Positions 31,920-43,199 of a stretch of DNA of 64,000 bases are shown piece by piece. The translations under genes and the position numbers were made by a program. Location: positions 2,075,873 through 2,139,872 of the forward strand of contig JAJEKV010000048.1 in the NCBI GenBank assembly GCA_021234155.1. The letters are read 5' to 3'. This DNA is from Isoetes taiwanensis (Eukaryota > Streptophyta > Lycopodiopsida > Isoetales > Isoetaceae). Each line of letters starts with the position of its first letter. Positions within the stretch are counted from its first letter, which is position 1. The notes under the pieces are model-generated. The model worked only from the letters and a program-made list of their open reading frames with translations, had not been told where the DNA came from and did no database searches.

Positions 31920-34900
31920 TATTTGTTTTTCATGCAGTCCTGAGGCAAATTGCGATTACATAGTATTTACCCCGGTATATTTTTTTCCTAGCTTATGCAG
32001 CAACACCTATAATTACAACGAAGCATTGGCAACATGCAAAGATATACATATACCAGCTTCATGTTCTACAACAAAATAAACATTTGGAGAATTTAGATAT
32101 ATGGTCACACACAACTTCAAATAGAGTAGCCAAAAACATTACCTTCCTTTTTGTGGTCAATAGTTCTTTTGCTCTATCCTAAAGAGTTTTTCCGACTGGA
32201 ACAATTAGATGGCAAGCAACATTTGTAAAAAGATTAACACACATGAAATGCACTATACCGCAACCACATGATGGGAATTATACAAAAAATCATTCAACTT
32301 TTCAATTCCACATTTTATATGTCTTCAACTTTAAGAATTTTCACCTACCATTTTCTTCCCCAAATGTCTGGTAAGCATTAAAAAAGATGAGACAGTTAGT
32401 TACATAGGCAGAACTGTGTAAGGAGTGATCTTAGACATTGAACATTACCTTGTTGAATTTAGCTGGGTTGATATGAACACTATGACATGGCAGCCTTTTT
32501 AACAAATGGTATCAATTCGTCTGAATACTTGAGAAGCCAAAGTGGATTACTTATTGCATGAATACGAAGAGGCTTTTGAGATGTATAATCTTCAACTTTA
32601 ACAAAGTAAGAAAAAGAGCAAAATCTTAATATGTCTAATGTCTTAACATGACAAATCAACTGGCAGCCAATAGCTTTGGATGTGGGTTTCTATTTTTAAT
32701 ATTCCTAAACTCTGATCTTGATTGGTTGAAATTGCCTTCTGCTAATCCAAAAAACATCATCTACAAATAAGAAATTCTATAATCTATAGGGAGCTAGGAT
32801 TCTATGTTAGAAGATGAAGAAAAGGTTACATGATAAACCTTGCATGTTAGGAACCTGTGACTCATAAAGGCCATACCATATTAATGAAAAAATCACAGTA
32901 AAGATCATAGGCCATACCATTCTTCTCCACTAAACTCAATAACAGGCTCTTCTCTAGGCAAACATCAAGGGAAAGAAAATGCATGTTAAATGCCAAAGGC
33001 ATTCTGTTGCACCGAACTTAATAACATGCTCTTTTGCAAGCAAACATCAAAGCAATATGCATGTAAAATGGGCGGAATGCATATAGTATCTGTACAGTTG
33101 GATTCTTTTACAGAAACTTCCATGAGGACAAAAGGAGTTTTAAAACCATTTTGATCACGAGAAACCATCTGCTTTGTGAAATCCTCGAGAGCCTATATCA
33201 GAGCACCCGCGGTTTACTGCATTTGGCTGAAAAGCAAGGAACTATTTGGGTTTTGCTATTTTATGTTAAAAAGTGAGCTTGAGTGATTCTAACACTAAAA
33301 GTCATTGGTCAGATTAACTCAAAAGGAGAGCTTGAAAACCGTCAGATTCACATCATTAGTCCGTTAACTCAAGCGGAGCTTCGAAAACAAATCAAATTGA
33401 AAATTCAGAAAATTACATGTACATAGACGTGCTACCTTCTTGATGCAAAGGGAGCCACTTGAAGAAGAGCTCCTGCGGTAAAATAAGCATTACGCACTCT
33501 GGCGGGAAGCATCCCAAACCCTTTTTACAAAACAATTATAAATGTTGGATTGGCCAAGCGGCGGTTGGGCAAAGAAGTATGCTAGTGGGTATCAAAAGCA
33601 GCGGTGACACTTAGGTCGGCCACCACTGGATGTACTATTCTATCGCGTATTCCACTTGTTATTAGTTAGGTTGTTACATATTTCTATTGATTACTAATTA
33701 CCGTAGCTGCTGAGTGCCGGTAACACAGCAAACAAGGCGCCATATGGGGTGCTATGAGTCTTTGTCGACATGTATGTCCGGGGCCTTTGCTTTTTGATGC
33801 CACCCGTACTTTGCCGATTTTTCTCTTTAGTTGAAAAACCACCGGCCTTAGTTTTTCCCATCATCTTTATAGCCACAACACGGTGCTTACGGACCCGATC
33901 AAACTTCGAATGCGCTAGACTCCCAAGGCCGGAAACCTCCCGGGAATTTTTCCCATATGGAAACCTCTCGACTTTCGGGAAGCTTTGGGGAGGTTCATTG
34001 GAAGAAAAATTGGGGAATTCAATAATTCCAGGGCGCGGCCCGATATCGCAAATGCGAATTTAATATGAGCGGGCACAGTTGAATTGGCAAGATACTTTTG
34101 CAGCCAGCAAAGCGGCGCGAAAACTCTAAATTATTCAGAGTGGAGGCCTTACTAGGAGCGGATTATAACTAAAAGGAAGGTACAACAAAAGGTGGAGTTA
34201 GAGGAGAGAGATAAAAGGGGTGGGGTGTAGCATTTTACCTTTGCTCCATCTTTGCGGAACTTCTTTGATTATGCTTTGGCTATTTCATATTCTTATTACG
34301 AGATTTGGTCCCATGCATAGGCTCTGGCAAGGCCGGTTGCAAAAGCGGATTGAAACACGGAAACAGCGTAAAAAGGATTTCCATTGTAAGGTGAATAATT
34401 TGCCTTGACCATCTCATTTTTTTTTTCCCCTTCTTAGATTCATCTTCTTATTCCGGTAGTTTGTGAACAACGAGGTCCATTAAGGCATCTATATAATAGT
34501 GCATGGGAAATGAAGATCTTTGCCTTAAGGGGTTGCATGCGATCAAAAACCACTTGACATATATATGATTACATTAAGCCTATTTTCACGCTTGATGGGC
34601 AAAATGTTATAGCGGAGTCCTAGAAGGGAATGAGACACCTTCACACATGATTCGGAGAAGCGAGAGGCCACGAAGAGTTGTTTCACATTCTTATAAATTT
34701 AAGCGAACTCTGTTGGATTCCACGGTGATTTCCCATATACTTTAGAGATAAAGAATCAAGGCAATTTGTATAGAATGATCAAAATCCTCGAGCTCTATTT
34801 GTTTACTCTCGAACCTTGATTCGAGAAGCCGATTTAATGGACATAATGAGTTTAGCGAGAAAATACAAGCGGCTCGGCCCCTACAATGTTCAAAAGGTGT

Positions 34901-35489
34901 AGACTTAAAATTCCAAGGGAGTTACTGATGGAGCACATTATCCACTATTCAAAAGCCAAAAACATGTTGATCTGAGGAATGCCTCCTAGTATATTTTCTC
35001 TGGCGAGCTGTCAAAGTACCCGTTCATCTGGTTGGTATCTTTGTTGGCGAACAAAGCACCATTGTAGAAATTAAGATTAGGAAGCAATCCGCGACCTATT
35101 CTTATCAATCACATTAAGAACATGCGGAGAATTTACCATCCTACATGTAGTTTTCCAGTGTCGACCTTGCCCCAGTAACAGAACTTTTTCTTCAGCACAT
35201 TTGAATCCCAAAGTAGGAATTGCATTTGCGGCATGAAGGAATGGTTCAAGGAATTTTCAGCTGCTAAATTGTTTTATGATGGAATGGATGTAAACGCTAT
35301 TTGTCAAGAGAGCTTCCCAAGAGCTACAATCACGAAACTTCATAGTCATTATATCCAGCCGGAAGGATTTACTGTCGTGGTCAAAACGATGCTATGATTG
35401 AAAGGAGGCAGAGGCATATATGGCTTCACAATCTGGTACTACTCCACCATTAGAGGGATCCTTTCAATTCACGTGAGATTATAAGGGCC
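31920..35489. other. Intergenic, no gene recognised
   Basis: Mostly AT-rich. The only structure seen is an imperfect tandem pair at about 32917-33060, each unit holding AACAT/AACAGGCTCTT and GCAAACATCAA. A more GC-rich stretch at 33500-34450 has short frames without family resemblance. Confidence 0.55.
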
Positions 35490-35630
35490 AAGAGATAGAG
35501 ATAGAGATAGAGATAGAGATAGATATAGAGATGAGATAGAGATAGAGAGAGATAGAGATAGAGATAAAGGGCAGAGATAGAGATAGAGATAGAGATAGAG
35601 ATAGAGATAGAGATAGAGATAGAGATAGAA
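35490..35630. repeat. (GATAGA)n microsatellite
   Basis: About 140 bp of tandem GATAGA on the plus strand with a few interruptions (TAGATATAGAG, GATAAAGGGC), giving the Ser/Leu and Ile/Ser minus-strand reading that is not a gene. Confidence 0.95.
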
Positions 35631-36900
35631 GATTATAAAAGAACAACAAAAGAAACCATACTAGCAAAAACAAACATTCGAGGTTCTATGATTCCATACT
35701 AACATCTTTGAGTGTCGAGGCGGAGGAGACAAATAAAGCACATTTTCAATCTAGCAATGGCCTTTTCTTTTTCTTTTTGAACAAAGCTTCTCATTACGAG
35801 TTTTAAAATTTGATACTGAATGGAGTTTTTAAATTTTTGAAACTTGATACTGATAGAGTTTTAAGGTACATCTATCTAATTTTACCAGAATTTTTGGCGG
35901 TTTTCACTCCAAAGATTTATGATCACGGGATAATTGGCAAAGAAGAATCGAAGACTTATATACTTACTTTAAATAAGCGTGATGATGTCGAATTAAGCCC
36001 ACACAAAGGGAGATTTTCAACTTTGATGATATCCACGAAGAGAAACCGATTACTATTTATTCAAGCATGGATATTGTATTCTCACAAGCTCTTCTTGGCA
36101 AAAGAGCTCTTTTTCTCTTTTTCAATAATAGAGATTTATACAGAATTTCCAAAGGTACCGATGAGTAGTTTTAAGATTGGATTGGAATTGAATTTGTCTT
36201 ACTTTGAAACTTTTTGAGAAACTTCCGCAGGGTTTTATTGCTGAGAATTCCCAATGTTCTTGGAATTTTGTAAATGTGGTATGCCACTTATCACAGTATT
36301 TTCTTTGATCCCAAGCGAGTAGTGGTTTGTATGATTTTTGTTTGAATGGTTAGTGCATTTTGTTTCAATTTCTTTTTTATTATGCGCATTATAGTATTAT
36401 GGCACTTCTTTATTGTACCATGTTCGAACTATTAAGAAATTAAAATTCATTGAAACGGATGTATAATAGAAAGAAATAGTTTCATGCATAGATGTGGATT
36501 TAGTTGTGCATAGTTGATTTTAATTTTAATTGTGCATTGATTGCATGGTTGATTTTTAATTTTTCATTGCCTTTTCTTTTAGTACTTCTTAGTACTCATG
36601 ATATAATGCTTTTTTTTTCTTGCATCTTACCTTAGATAATATATACATGAGGCACATAGAAGAGGTAAGGGTGTGATGCCGCCACCTCCACCTCACAGAT
36701 TACAGGACAGCACATGGTGACAGGTGAGTTCTCTCTATATAAGTTAACTAGATCATTACTTAGTTTAAAGGGTTTGAGGTTTTAGGGTTTGTTATGGCCT
36801 TGTCTTTTTGAGTGGTCAAGTTTCTGGGTGCATGGGCTTAGGGTTCAAGTTTGTGGTTTAGGATGTACGTCACCATAGGTGTTGGAGGATCAGACGGTTG
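35631..36900. other. Intergenic, no gene recognised
   Basis: AT-rich. A 135-residue plus-strand frame (35810-36217) shows no motif or family resemblance and is not called. Poly-T runs and TATA-like words are present but not informative. Confidence 0.5.
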
Positions 36901-36955
36901 GTGACAACCATCCACAGGTTACCACCTAGATCCCAGAGGAGCCAGGGCCGGTTTT

Positions 36956-37354
36956 GTGTTCACGAGGTTTCTGAGGGGTTTGTTCACACCCTCGGCCGCG
37001 TGGAAAGGAAGGTTATCTGGATGGTGCAGAAGCACGGGAAGAACAAGCATCTTTGAGGTATCTTGGGTTGCTCGGCGGCGGGCATCGCGCAGCGGGGACA
37101 CGACCGGGTCAGTCGCGGATGAGGCCATAGGGGGAGAGGAGGAGAGGGAGAGGAGTGAGCTGCGAGGGCCGGCCCGAGGTGTGCTAGGTGAGTTTCTTGT
37201 GGCCCGGCCCGGGATACTCGTGCAGGCGAGGCTACTTGAGGCAGTGGGGAGCCAAGTGGGAGAGGTACACGAGGGTGTACTCATGAAATTAGCCGAGAGA
37301 TACCCACGGGGGCCTGATGGAAGCATGGTCGTGTCGGACTCTGATGGAATCTGA
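36956..37354 (+). CDS. Hypothetical frame in a GC-rich island
   Basis: A 132-residue frame in an unusually GC-rich and CpG-rich stretch (about 36890-37360), Arg/Gly/Glu-rich, with EEERERSE and a C-terminal LAERYPRGPDG segment. The opposite strand is open over a similar length (135 residues, 36919-37326), as expected from composition. No signal peptide, transmembrane segment or known motif was seen. It may be a broken retroelement frame or no gene at all. Confidence 0.15.
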   Translation: MFTRFLRGLFTPSAAWKGRLSGWCRSTGRTSIFEVSWVARRRASRSGDTTGSVADEAIGGEEERERSELRGPARGVLGEFLVARPGILVQARLLEAVGSQVGEVHEGVLMKLAERYPRGPDGSMVVSDSDGI

Positions 37355-37480
37355 GGGGCCCGAGGCAGGAGGAGAGGCTAGTTTTAAGTGAGATTTTCTG
37401 AGTAGGCTCTTGGCCAGCGTCATTAGAGGCTGAAAAGGGCTCCAATTTTTAATATAACAACAACTTTTAGCATCACTACC

Positions 37481-37715
37481 ATTAACATTAATTAACACAA
37501 ACCATTGCATCAACACATTTAAGAATTAAAATCCCCTAAAATAGCCTTTGCTTGGGTGCATATTCACGCTGGGGAGTTTCTACGTAGAGGCGGCCCGAGA
37601 GCCCCTACAATGTATATACAAAATTAATACCATTAAGTACATTCCCTCAAACCTTATAATATTTCACAAACCTGTATATAGTATATACAAAACTTGTACA
37701 ACCATATCCTGAGAA
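37481..37715 (+). mobile_element. Long-TIR MITE, copy 1 (left part)
   Basis: Contains the left terminal repeat and interior of the family that is complete at 52459-52830. Landmarks: AACACAAACCATTGCATC, TTAAAATCCCC, TTGGGTGCATATTCACG, ACCATTAAGTACATTC and AACTTGTACA. The right terminal repeat is missing after about 37715. Confidence 0.6.
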
Positions 37716-37722
37716 GCGGATG

Positions 37723-38278
37723 CTATGTACCATAGTTAGAGGATGATGTCCCAATGAGAGAAAGAGGCTGACCAAAGAGCATATGGAGGAGCGGTAGTGG
37801 CATCTTCGAGGATAACACCGCGGAAAACTTTAGATGGTGCATGTGGTGCAGCTGACGGATAGCACACATGCTTAGGATGGGCATGTAGTTTAGGTTCGGA
37901 CTGCTGGGCAAGATTGGCATTGAACATGTGTGCCTCGTCGGTCGGGATAGAGCGGCTATCTGGTTGGGGATCTTGATGTAGGCACGCACACTTCTTCGGA
38001 CATCATGCATATTACCGGGGCCTACCAGGAACTTTTTCTTTGAAGAGTGGGTGCCCACTGCCGGGGCGGGGCCCACATGCATCATACGGTACATTTTTCA
38101 GCGTCTCGGGGCTAGGTTGTATGTCCGCGGCATGAGAGAGCCACCTAAAGGCACTCTCTTTGATTGCAAGAGGACCTCTCTGTGATTGATTAACTTCATT
38201 GGCGGCAGGGTATGCGAGGTTGAGGCGAGGCTCTAGCAAAAAGGATAGGCGGTTGCTCGGGGATCCGGTAGCGGTCAA
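37723..38278 (-). other. Unassigned minus-strand open frames
   Basis: Two overlapping frames (38278-38012 and 38094-37723), offset by a frameshift, give protein-like sequence, including NEVNQSQRGPLAIKES, then VGPGNMHDVRRSVRAYIKI. I do not recognise the family. A decayed transposon or gene fragment is possible. Confidence 0.2.
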
Positions 38279-38519
38279 TTCACGGTTGGGGGTACTCTTA
38301 GTTGCCTACCGTCTTAGTTTTGTTGTATTTGGTTTTGATTTAGTTGCTTTCTGCTGATGCATAGGGGCTTAGTCACGTGTCTTCTTACATCAGGGCTTAT
38401 GCCCTTTGTTTGCTCTTGGTGTTTGAGTTCTAGTTTGGGCTTACGCCCTTTGTACTGTTCCATCCCATAAGTTCGGAGAGCTTCCAGTGGACGTTAAATT
38501 TTATCTTATCTTCTTATCT

Positions 38520-39240
38520 CATGCTAAATCTTGCTCAATACCTTTAGAAGTCAATGTCAAGTTGCTAAAACAAATGTGTCCTCAAAGTTGAGCATTTTGA
38601 TATGGCTTAATATCCATATGTGAGCCTTATTGGCGATTTAATATATTTCACATGCTACAAGATCTGATACAAATTATGGTGTTAATACAGAGAGGCAACC
38701 TATGTCTAATCTAGGATGCCAACATTGGATTGCGTTCAAGATAGTTCTTCGATATCTTATAGGAACTTTAGATCATGCTTTGATCTATGCTCGTCAGGAT
38801 ATTGGTTCCAATGGTCCAGAGCTGGTTGGTTTTGAATTCCTTGATCTCTTAGAAAGGAATAACATTTTGTTGATGTATCTACTACTGAAGCATACTATGT
38901 TGTAGTTAGTATGGCGAGAAGATATTTAATATGGTTACAACATCTCATGCAATACGTTTAGCAAGTTATTATTGGTCCAACACTTTATACATTGTGATAG
39001 TCAAAGTGTCATTTCTTTTTACTTCAGGGATGGAAAGATACATTTCGAGCTAGAGAATTTAAATTACCATTCTTAAATTAGAGGTCTTGAGTAAGCCAAT
39101 TTTTGATGCAATATTGTCCTACAGACAACATGACAGTGGATATTTTTACCAAAGCCTTTACCTATTACAAAGCATCAAGATTCTACAAGCTAGTTGTGAC
39201 TCTCTATTTGTCATCTACTTCGCACTTAATTTTGGAAGGT
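38520..39240 (+). mobile_element. Ty1/copia polyprotein remnant (end of RT and RNase H)
   Basis: Frames shift repeatedly, but copia landmarks appear in order: a CSIPLEVNVKL segment (compare P-V-S-T-P-L-D), YPYVSLIGDLIYF, MSNLGCQHWIAFKIVLRYL then GTLDHAL, STTEAYYVV and HCDSQSV (RNase H active-site region), and DIFTKAF. These are the C-terminal landmarks of a copia pol. Everything upstream (integrase, protease, gag) is absent, so it is a fragment. Confidence 0.85.
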
Positions 39241-40055
39241 GCCACAGTTTTTCCTTTTGCTAGAAAGGGTTTTTAAACACGCGCATGCGACCAATGTTGC
39301 AATGAGGAAAATAGGTGCATGTGCATGCTTAGCCACATTCTATATATTTGAATCAAATATATTATATGTGCATCAATTGTTTTGTTAGGAGACCAACGTT
39401 CATGGGGGGTGCACATTGACCTATAAATGCATTTGTGCCATATTGGCTCTCAAGGCATGTACATGCGGATGCTTGTGCGCGAATTTATTGTGTATATAAA
39501 TATATTGTTTATCATATTTGGTTAAATACAATGTTTGTTGCCTTTGGGATTATCTCTCCTATCTTCTTTCTTTCCTTTTGTATGTTTTTGGCTAGATTGT
39601 GATTATAGATCCGAATAAGTTGTGATTTCTCTTTGCCCAAATTTTCATGCCTAGTATCTTTGCATCGGGATGCAGATCCTTCAACCAATAAGGTTCTCGA
39701 CACGTGCAGATTCAACAAGTCCAACACAATGCGAGTAAGGCTGATCGAAATGTAGCTAAAACGGTGTCAAATTAGCCATGTAGCAAAATTGAAATATTCT
39801 CTTATCAAAAAAATTATGAAATTAAAAGACTCTACATTCTTGGATGTTTGCCAATAATACAAGGTTAAGCTAGCAAAGCTAACTTGAAGAAAAGGTGCAT
39901 CAAGTCAAGAAAGAGCACATGGCTAACCATTCGGATTCAATAACACATCAAGGGAAGGTAGGAAAGAGTTGCCACCTTTAGCTAAGAGTCCAATGGAACT
40001 ACTAAAGTTATGAGACTTTATAGTCCCCAAGTTTGACCCCTACTTTCCCTCTCCT

Positions 40056-40063
40056 CTATATAA
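40056..40063 (+). promoter_or_regulatory. TATA box of the proline-rich protein gene
   Basis: CTATATAA, 33 bp upstream of the ATG at 40096 and after a pyrimidine-rich stretch (CCCTCTCCTC). If used, the 5' leader would be very short. Confidence 0.5.
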
Positions 40064-40095
40064 TTCAGGAAACCTGATGCCATTGCAAGGCTGGA

Positions 40096-40809
40096 ATGGA
40101 GAAGGCCTTTCTTATTGCGATGCTTTTTGTGTTCCTCATTTGTCCTTCATGGGCAATACATCCCATCCTCTGTAATAGAAATCTACATTACAAGTTTTGT
40201 CCACCCCCACCTCCAACACCATATTCTCCGGACATTGGAGGTCCATACCCACCCTTTCCGCCACCACCCTTTCCACCGCCACCATCTCCTCCCCCACCAC
40301 CTCCGTCTCCTCCTCCACCTCCAACACCCTATCCCCTCCCAGGACTTTGGGGGTCAGTGCACCACCAGCACCCACCACCACCCTCTCTCCAGCCACCATC
40401 TCCTCCACCACCACCTCCATCTCCTCCCCACCACCTCCCGTCTCCTCCTCCACCTCCAACACCCTATCCTCAGGACTTTGGGGTCAGTACCACCCTTTTC
40501 CACCACCACCCTCTCCAGCCACCATCTCCTCCACCACCACACCACCTCCATCTCACTCCCTCCACCTCAACACCATATCCTCGGATCTTTGCGGGTATCC
40601 ATCCTTTCCGGCCACCACCCTGCGGAGTCCCCTCCACCACCCGCGAGTCTCCTCCCACCACCCGCCGTTCCCTCTTTCACCTCCTTCTTTGCCATCACCG
40701 CCAACGAGTCCAAAAATTAACTTATGTATCTCATACTATATCATGCAAAAAGATTGATATATGTGGAAGTAAAGCACATACCATAGTGGTTTGTCAACAT
40801 GGTTATTGA
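40096..40809 (+). CDS. Secreted extensin-like proline-rich cell-wall protein (copy 3)
   Basis: The ATG at 40096 opens a good signal peptide (MEKAFLIAMLFVFLICPSWA). The mature start is HPILCNRNLHYKFC, then Ser-Pro-rich blocks (SPPPPPP) alternating with TPYP modules, four times: TPYSPDIGG, TPYPLPGLWG, TPYPQDFG and TPYPRIFAG. Such proteins are hydroxylated, glycosylated and cross-linked in the wall. In modules 2-4 the best proline-rich reading shifts frame more than once, so the called 237-residue frame becomes His/Leu/Arg-rich towards its end. Either the gene is decaying or indels in the CCA repeats are misassembled. Relatives lie at 17738-18040 and 18382-19113 on the other strand. Confidence 0.6.
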   Translation: MEKAFLIAMLFVFLICPSWAIHPILCNRNLHYKFCPPPPPTPYSPDIGGPYPPFPPPPFPPPPSPPPPPPSPPPPPTPYPLPGLWGSVHHQHPPPPSLQPPSPPPPPPSPPHHLPSPPPPPTPYPQDFGVSTTLFHHHPLQPPSPPPPHHLHLTPSTSTPYPRIFAGIHPFRPPPCGVPSTTRESPPTTRRSLFHLLLCHHRQRVQKLTYVSHTISCKKIDICGSKAHTIVVCQHGY

Positions 40810-40836
40810 TATTGGTTATCAATGTTAAAAGTGCTA

Positions 40837-40842
40837 AATAAA
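40837..40842 (+). other. Candidate poly(A) signal of copy 3
   Basis: AATAAA, 28 bp downstream of the stop of the 40096 gene. Position fits, but no transcript evidence. Confidence 0.3.
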
Positions 40843-40849
40843 AACTAGT

Positions 40850-41990
40850 TGATATTTATTCGTGCACACATAATGGTTGTTTTAAGGTAACAACCATTAC
40901 ATGGGATTTTGACATGATTTAGAGGCTAGTCTTTAATTGGTATAGATTATTTAAACAACTATTTATGTAATACTGTGACTACTTTTTCTCCCTTTTTTTT
41001 TCCATTGGGCCAAATTCCCATTGGTTTGGCGAAATAGTTGATACGGTTGCTATTCCGGACAATAGTTTACCCAGAATTATTTGGTATTTGGGGATGTGTG
41101 TATGGGGGCATATGCCACTGTTTGATATTTTGGTTTGGGGAAAACTTTGTGTGGGGCGATTTTTTTGGATATTATTTTGCATACTTGGTTCTTGAACTGG
41201 CAACATGAGCGCATATGGTGGAGCAGGCGATCACGAATTGATTTACTTAGGACACTATATGTCTATGCCTTGCTATTCTTATGTGGCGGGGAAAGAGTGG
41301 CATCGATCTTAAGAAAAACACAGTAAGGCTTGTCCTTAAATCTTTAGGTTGTTTGCTTAGAGCTGGATGGAATTAGACTGTTTCCTTGGAGTTGAATCTT
41401 GCCTAAGCTTGTTCCGCCGCTTAGGAAGTGGCCAGAATCTATGGTTACTCTCTTGTGTTTGGAGGTGGCCAAAATGGAGCTGGCCAAAAATTGTTGTGTG
41501 GCAAATTGTTTTTGAGTTGGATACTTGCAGCCATGTTGCCTAGTATTCACATTCACAATCTAGGCATGATATGCTATGGTTTGCATGTGATTATCTAGTA
41601 TATATGGTAGGTTTAAGGTCTCTACCGACCAGTTGGTCGTACTTGAATCTGCTATCTTGGGGCAATGGATTTTTAGGCCCCCATTACTAGACCGATGTTG
41701 GCCATGTTTATGCTAAAGATTTGTAATGGAGAGGATAATGCCATCTAGTGTTCCCAAAGGCATCATTAGTCTCGTCTCTCTGATCAAGGACTGCTGGATA
41801 GCTTTGAGATTTCCAGGCCTCCAGCCCCTTCTCTCTTGCATCTCTTGTGTATGGTTCACTAGAATTGACAATGCATTTACCCCATGAACTGAACATTAAG
41901 ATAACAAAGGCAGAAGTCTATCTTAACATTGATGGATTATGTGGTAGACCAAATGCTTTTATTTTGCAGCTAGCATAAGTGCTTCGTAAT
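40850..41990. other. Intergenic, no gene recognised
   Basis: One plus-strand stretch near 41030-41200 reads as a hydrophobic Trp-rich peptide but has no recognisable family or start. Nothing else structured was seen. Confidence 0.5.
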
Positions 41991-41997
41991 ATTAATA

Positions 41998-42262
41998 ATT
42001 AACACCATTAAGTATATACCCTCAAGCCTTATAGTATTTTGCAAACTTTAATATACAATATACTTAAACTTGTACAGGCATACCCCACAAATAAAGATCG
42101 CTATGTATGGTCCAGATCAAGGAATAAAGGGCAAATATGCCCATGGGGCGACTCGATATAGGAGTAACTATTGCGAATATACACCCAACCAAAGTTTGAG
42201 GCATTTGGTTTTAAATGCACATTGGATGCAATGGTTTGTGTTAATTATTGTTAATAGTAGTT
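41998..42262 (+). mobile_element. Long-TIR MITE, copy 2 (right part)
   Basis: Retains the interior (ACCATTAAGTATATACC, AACTTGTACAGGCATACCCC) and the right terminal repeat (ATACACCCAACCAAAG, then GCAATGGTTTGTGTTAATTA). That repeat is the reverse complement of the left terminal repeat seen in copy 1 at 37481. The left terminal repeat is missing here. Confidence 0.65.
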
Positions 42263-42929
42263 ATGTGTTGAGATTATTACATCGAGAAAAATTTTAGGCC
42301 CTTTGGGCCTAACAAATATAAACAAATAAAAAGAAACCCAGGAAAAACAAGAAGCGGTAAATTTCACCATGTTGAGTATATTGCATTCCATGAAATGATA
42401 TTACGATCTAATATTTTTTCATCTATTTCGTAATGCGTCTTTTTAAGGCTACCACCATTTGCATACATAACAATTATAGCTGAGTGGTGACATCACGTTG
42501 AAATCATTTGTGAATAAACACCTTGCTCTATAGCCCCTACACTACCACATACTTTTAGGGCACTAAAAAATATAACATTATGCGGCTTTACATTTTCACT
42601 GCATTTACACAAAACATTCAAGAGTAGAAAGGATAAACTTTTCCATCTTTGTGCATATCCATGATAAATTGCACCTCATGCCACAACATCTCGGTCGCGA
42701 CAATTCATCACACACACTCCACATGCCTCCCTCAAACTTCCCACGCCGAAAACATGTCGTAAGGCGGCTTCCTAAGAGCGACTTCCTAAGTACGAAAACA
42801 TTTATGTTGATTGGAATGCCTTCTTGCGATCTTCTTGTAAAGAAACACGGCCTTATTTGAATATCTCATTTTAACCACGGGCCTTTAGAGCAGAGATAAA
42901 TATATAACCTTATTTGGTTTTTAAACCAT

Positions 42930-43190
42930 CTATTGCATTCTGTGAAGAACTCGATTGCAAGGCAGGCTTTTCCATGTTGTGCATATCGATGATGGTATTT
43001 TCCACAATGCCACATGCGGATATGGCCAGTGTGTTAAACCTTATACATGCTTGCTTAACAAACGTAAACAAGATTCTTGCGAGGATGTTACCAAAGGGTG
43101 GGCTCACGCTTTTAACTATACTTACATGGATGGGCTTACACTTCCTATAAAATCCTCTGATTGTTGCATTAACAAGAAAATATTTAAAAA
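42930..43190 (+). pseudogene. Possible EGF-like domain exon remnant
   Basis: With one frame adjustment near 42968 the plus strand reads CEELDCKAG, IDDGIFHNATCGYGQCV, SCEDVTKGWAHAFNYT and a final DCC. The pattern CG.G.CV, a later SC, GW and CC resembles the EGF-like region of plant notch-like secreted proteins. The frame ends at TGA 43198-43200. No other exons were found nearby. The opposite strand is also open for 158 residues, which weakens the case. Confidence 0.3.
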
Positions 43191-43199
43191 TATGTCTTG

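Noticed and set aside
35810-36217. 135-residue plus-strand open frame
   Set aside because: Isolated in AT-rich DNA, no motif, no promoter or family resemblance.
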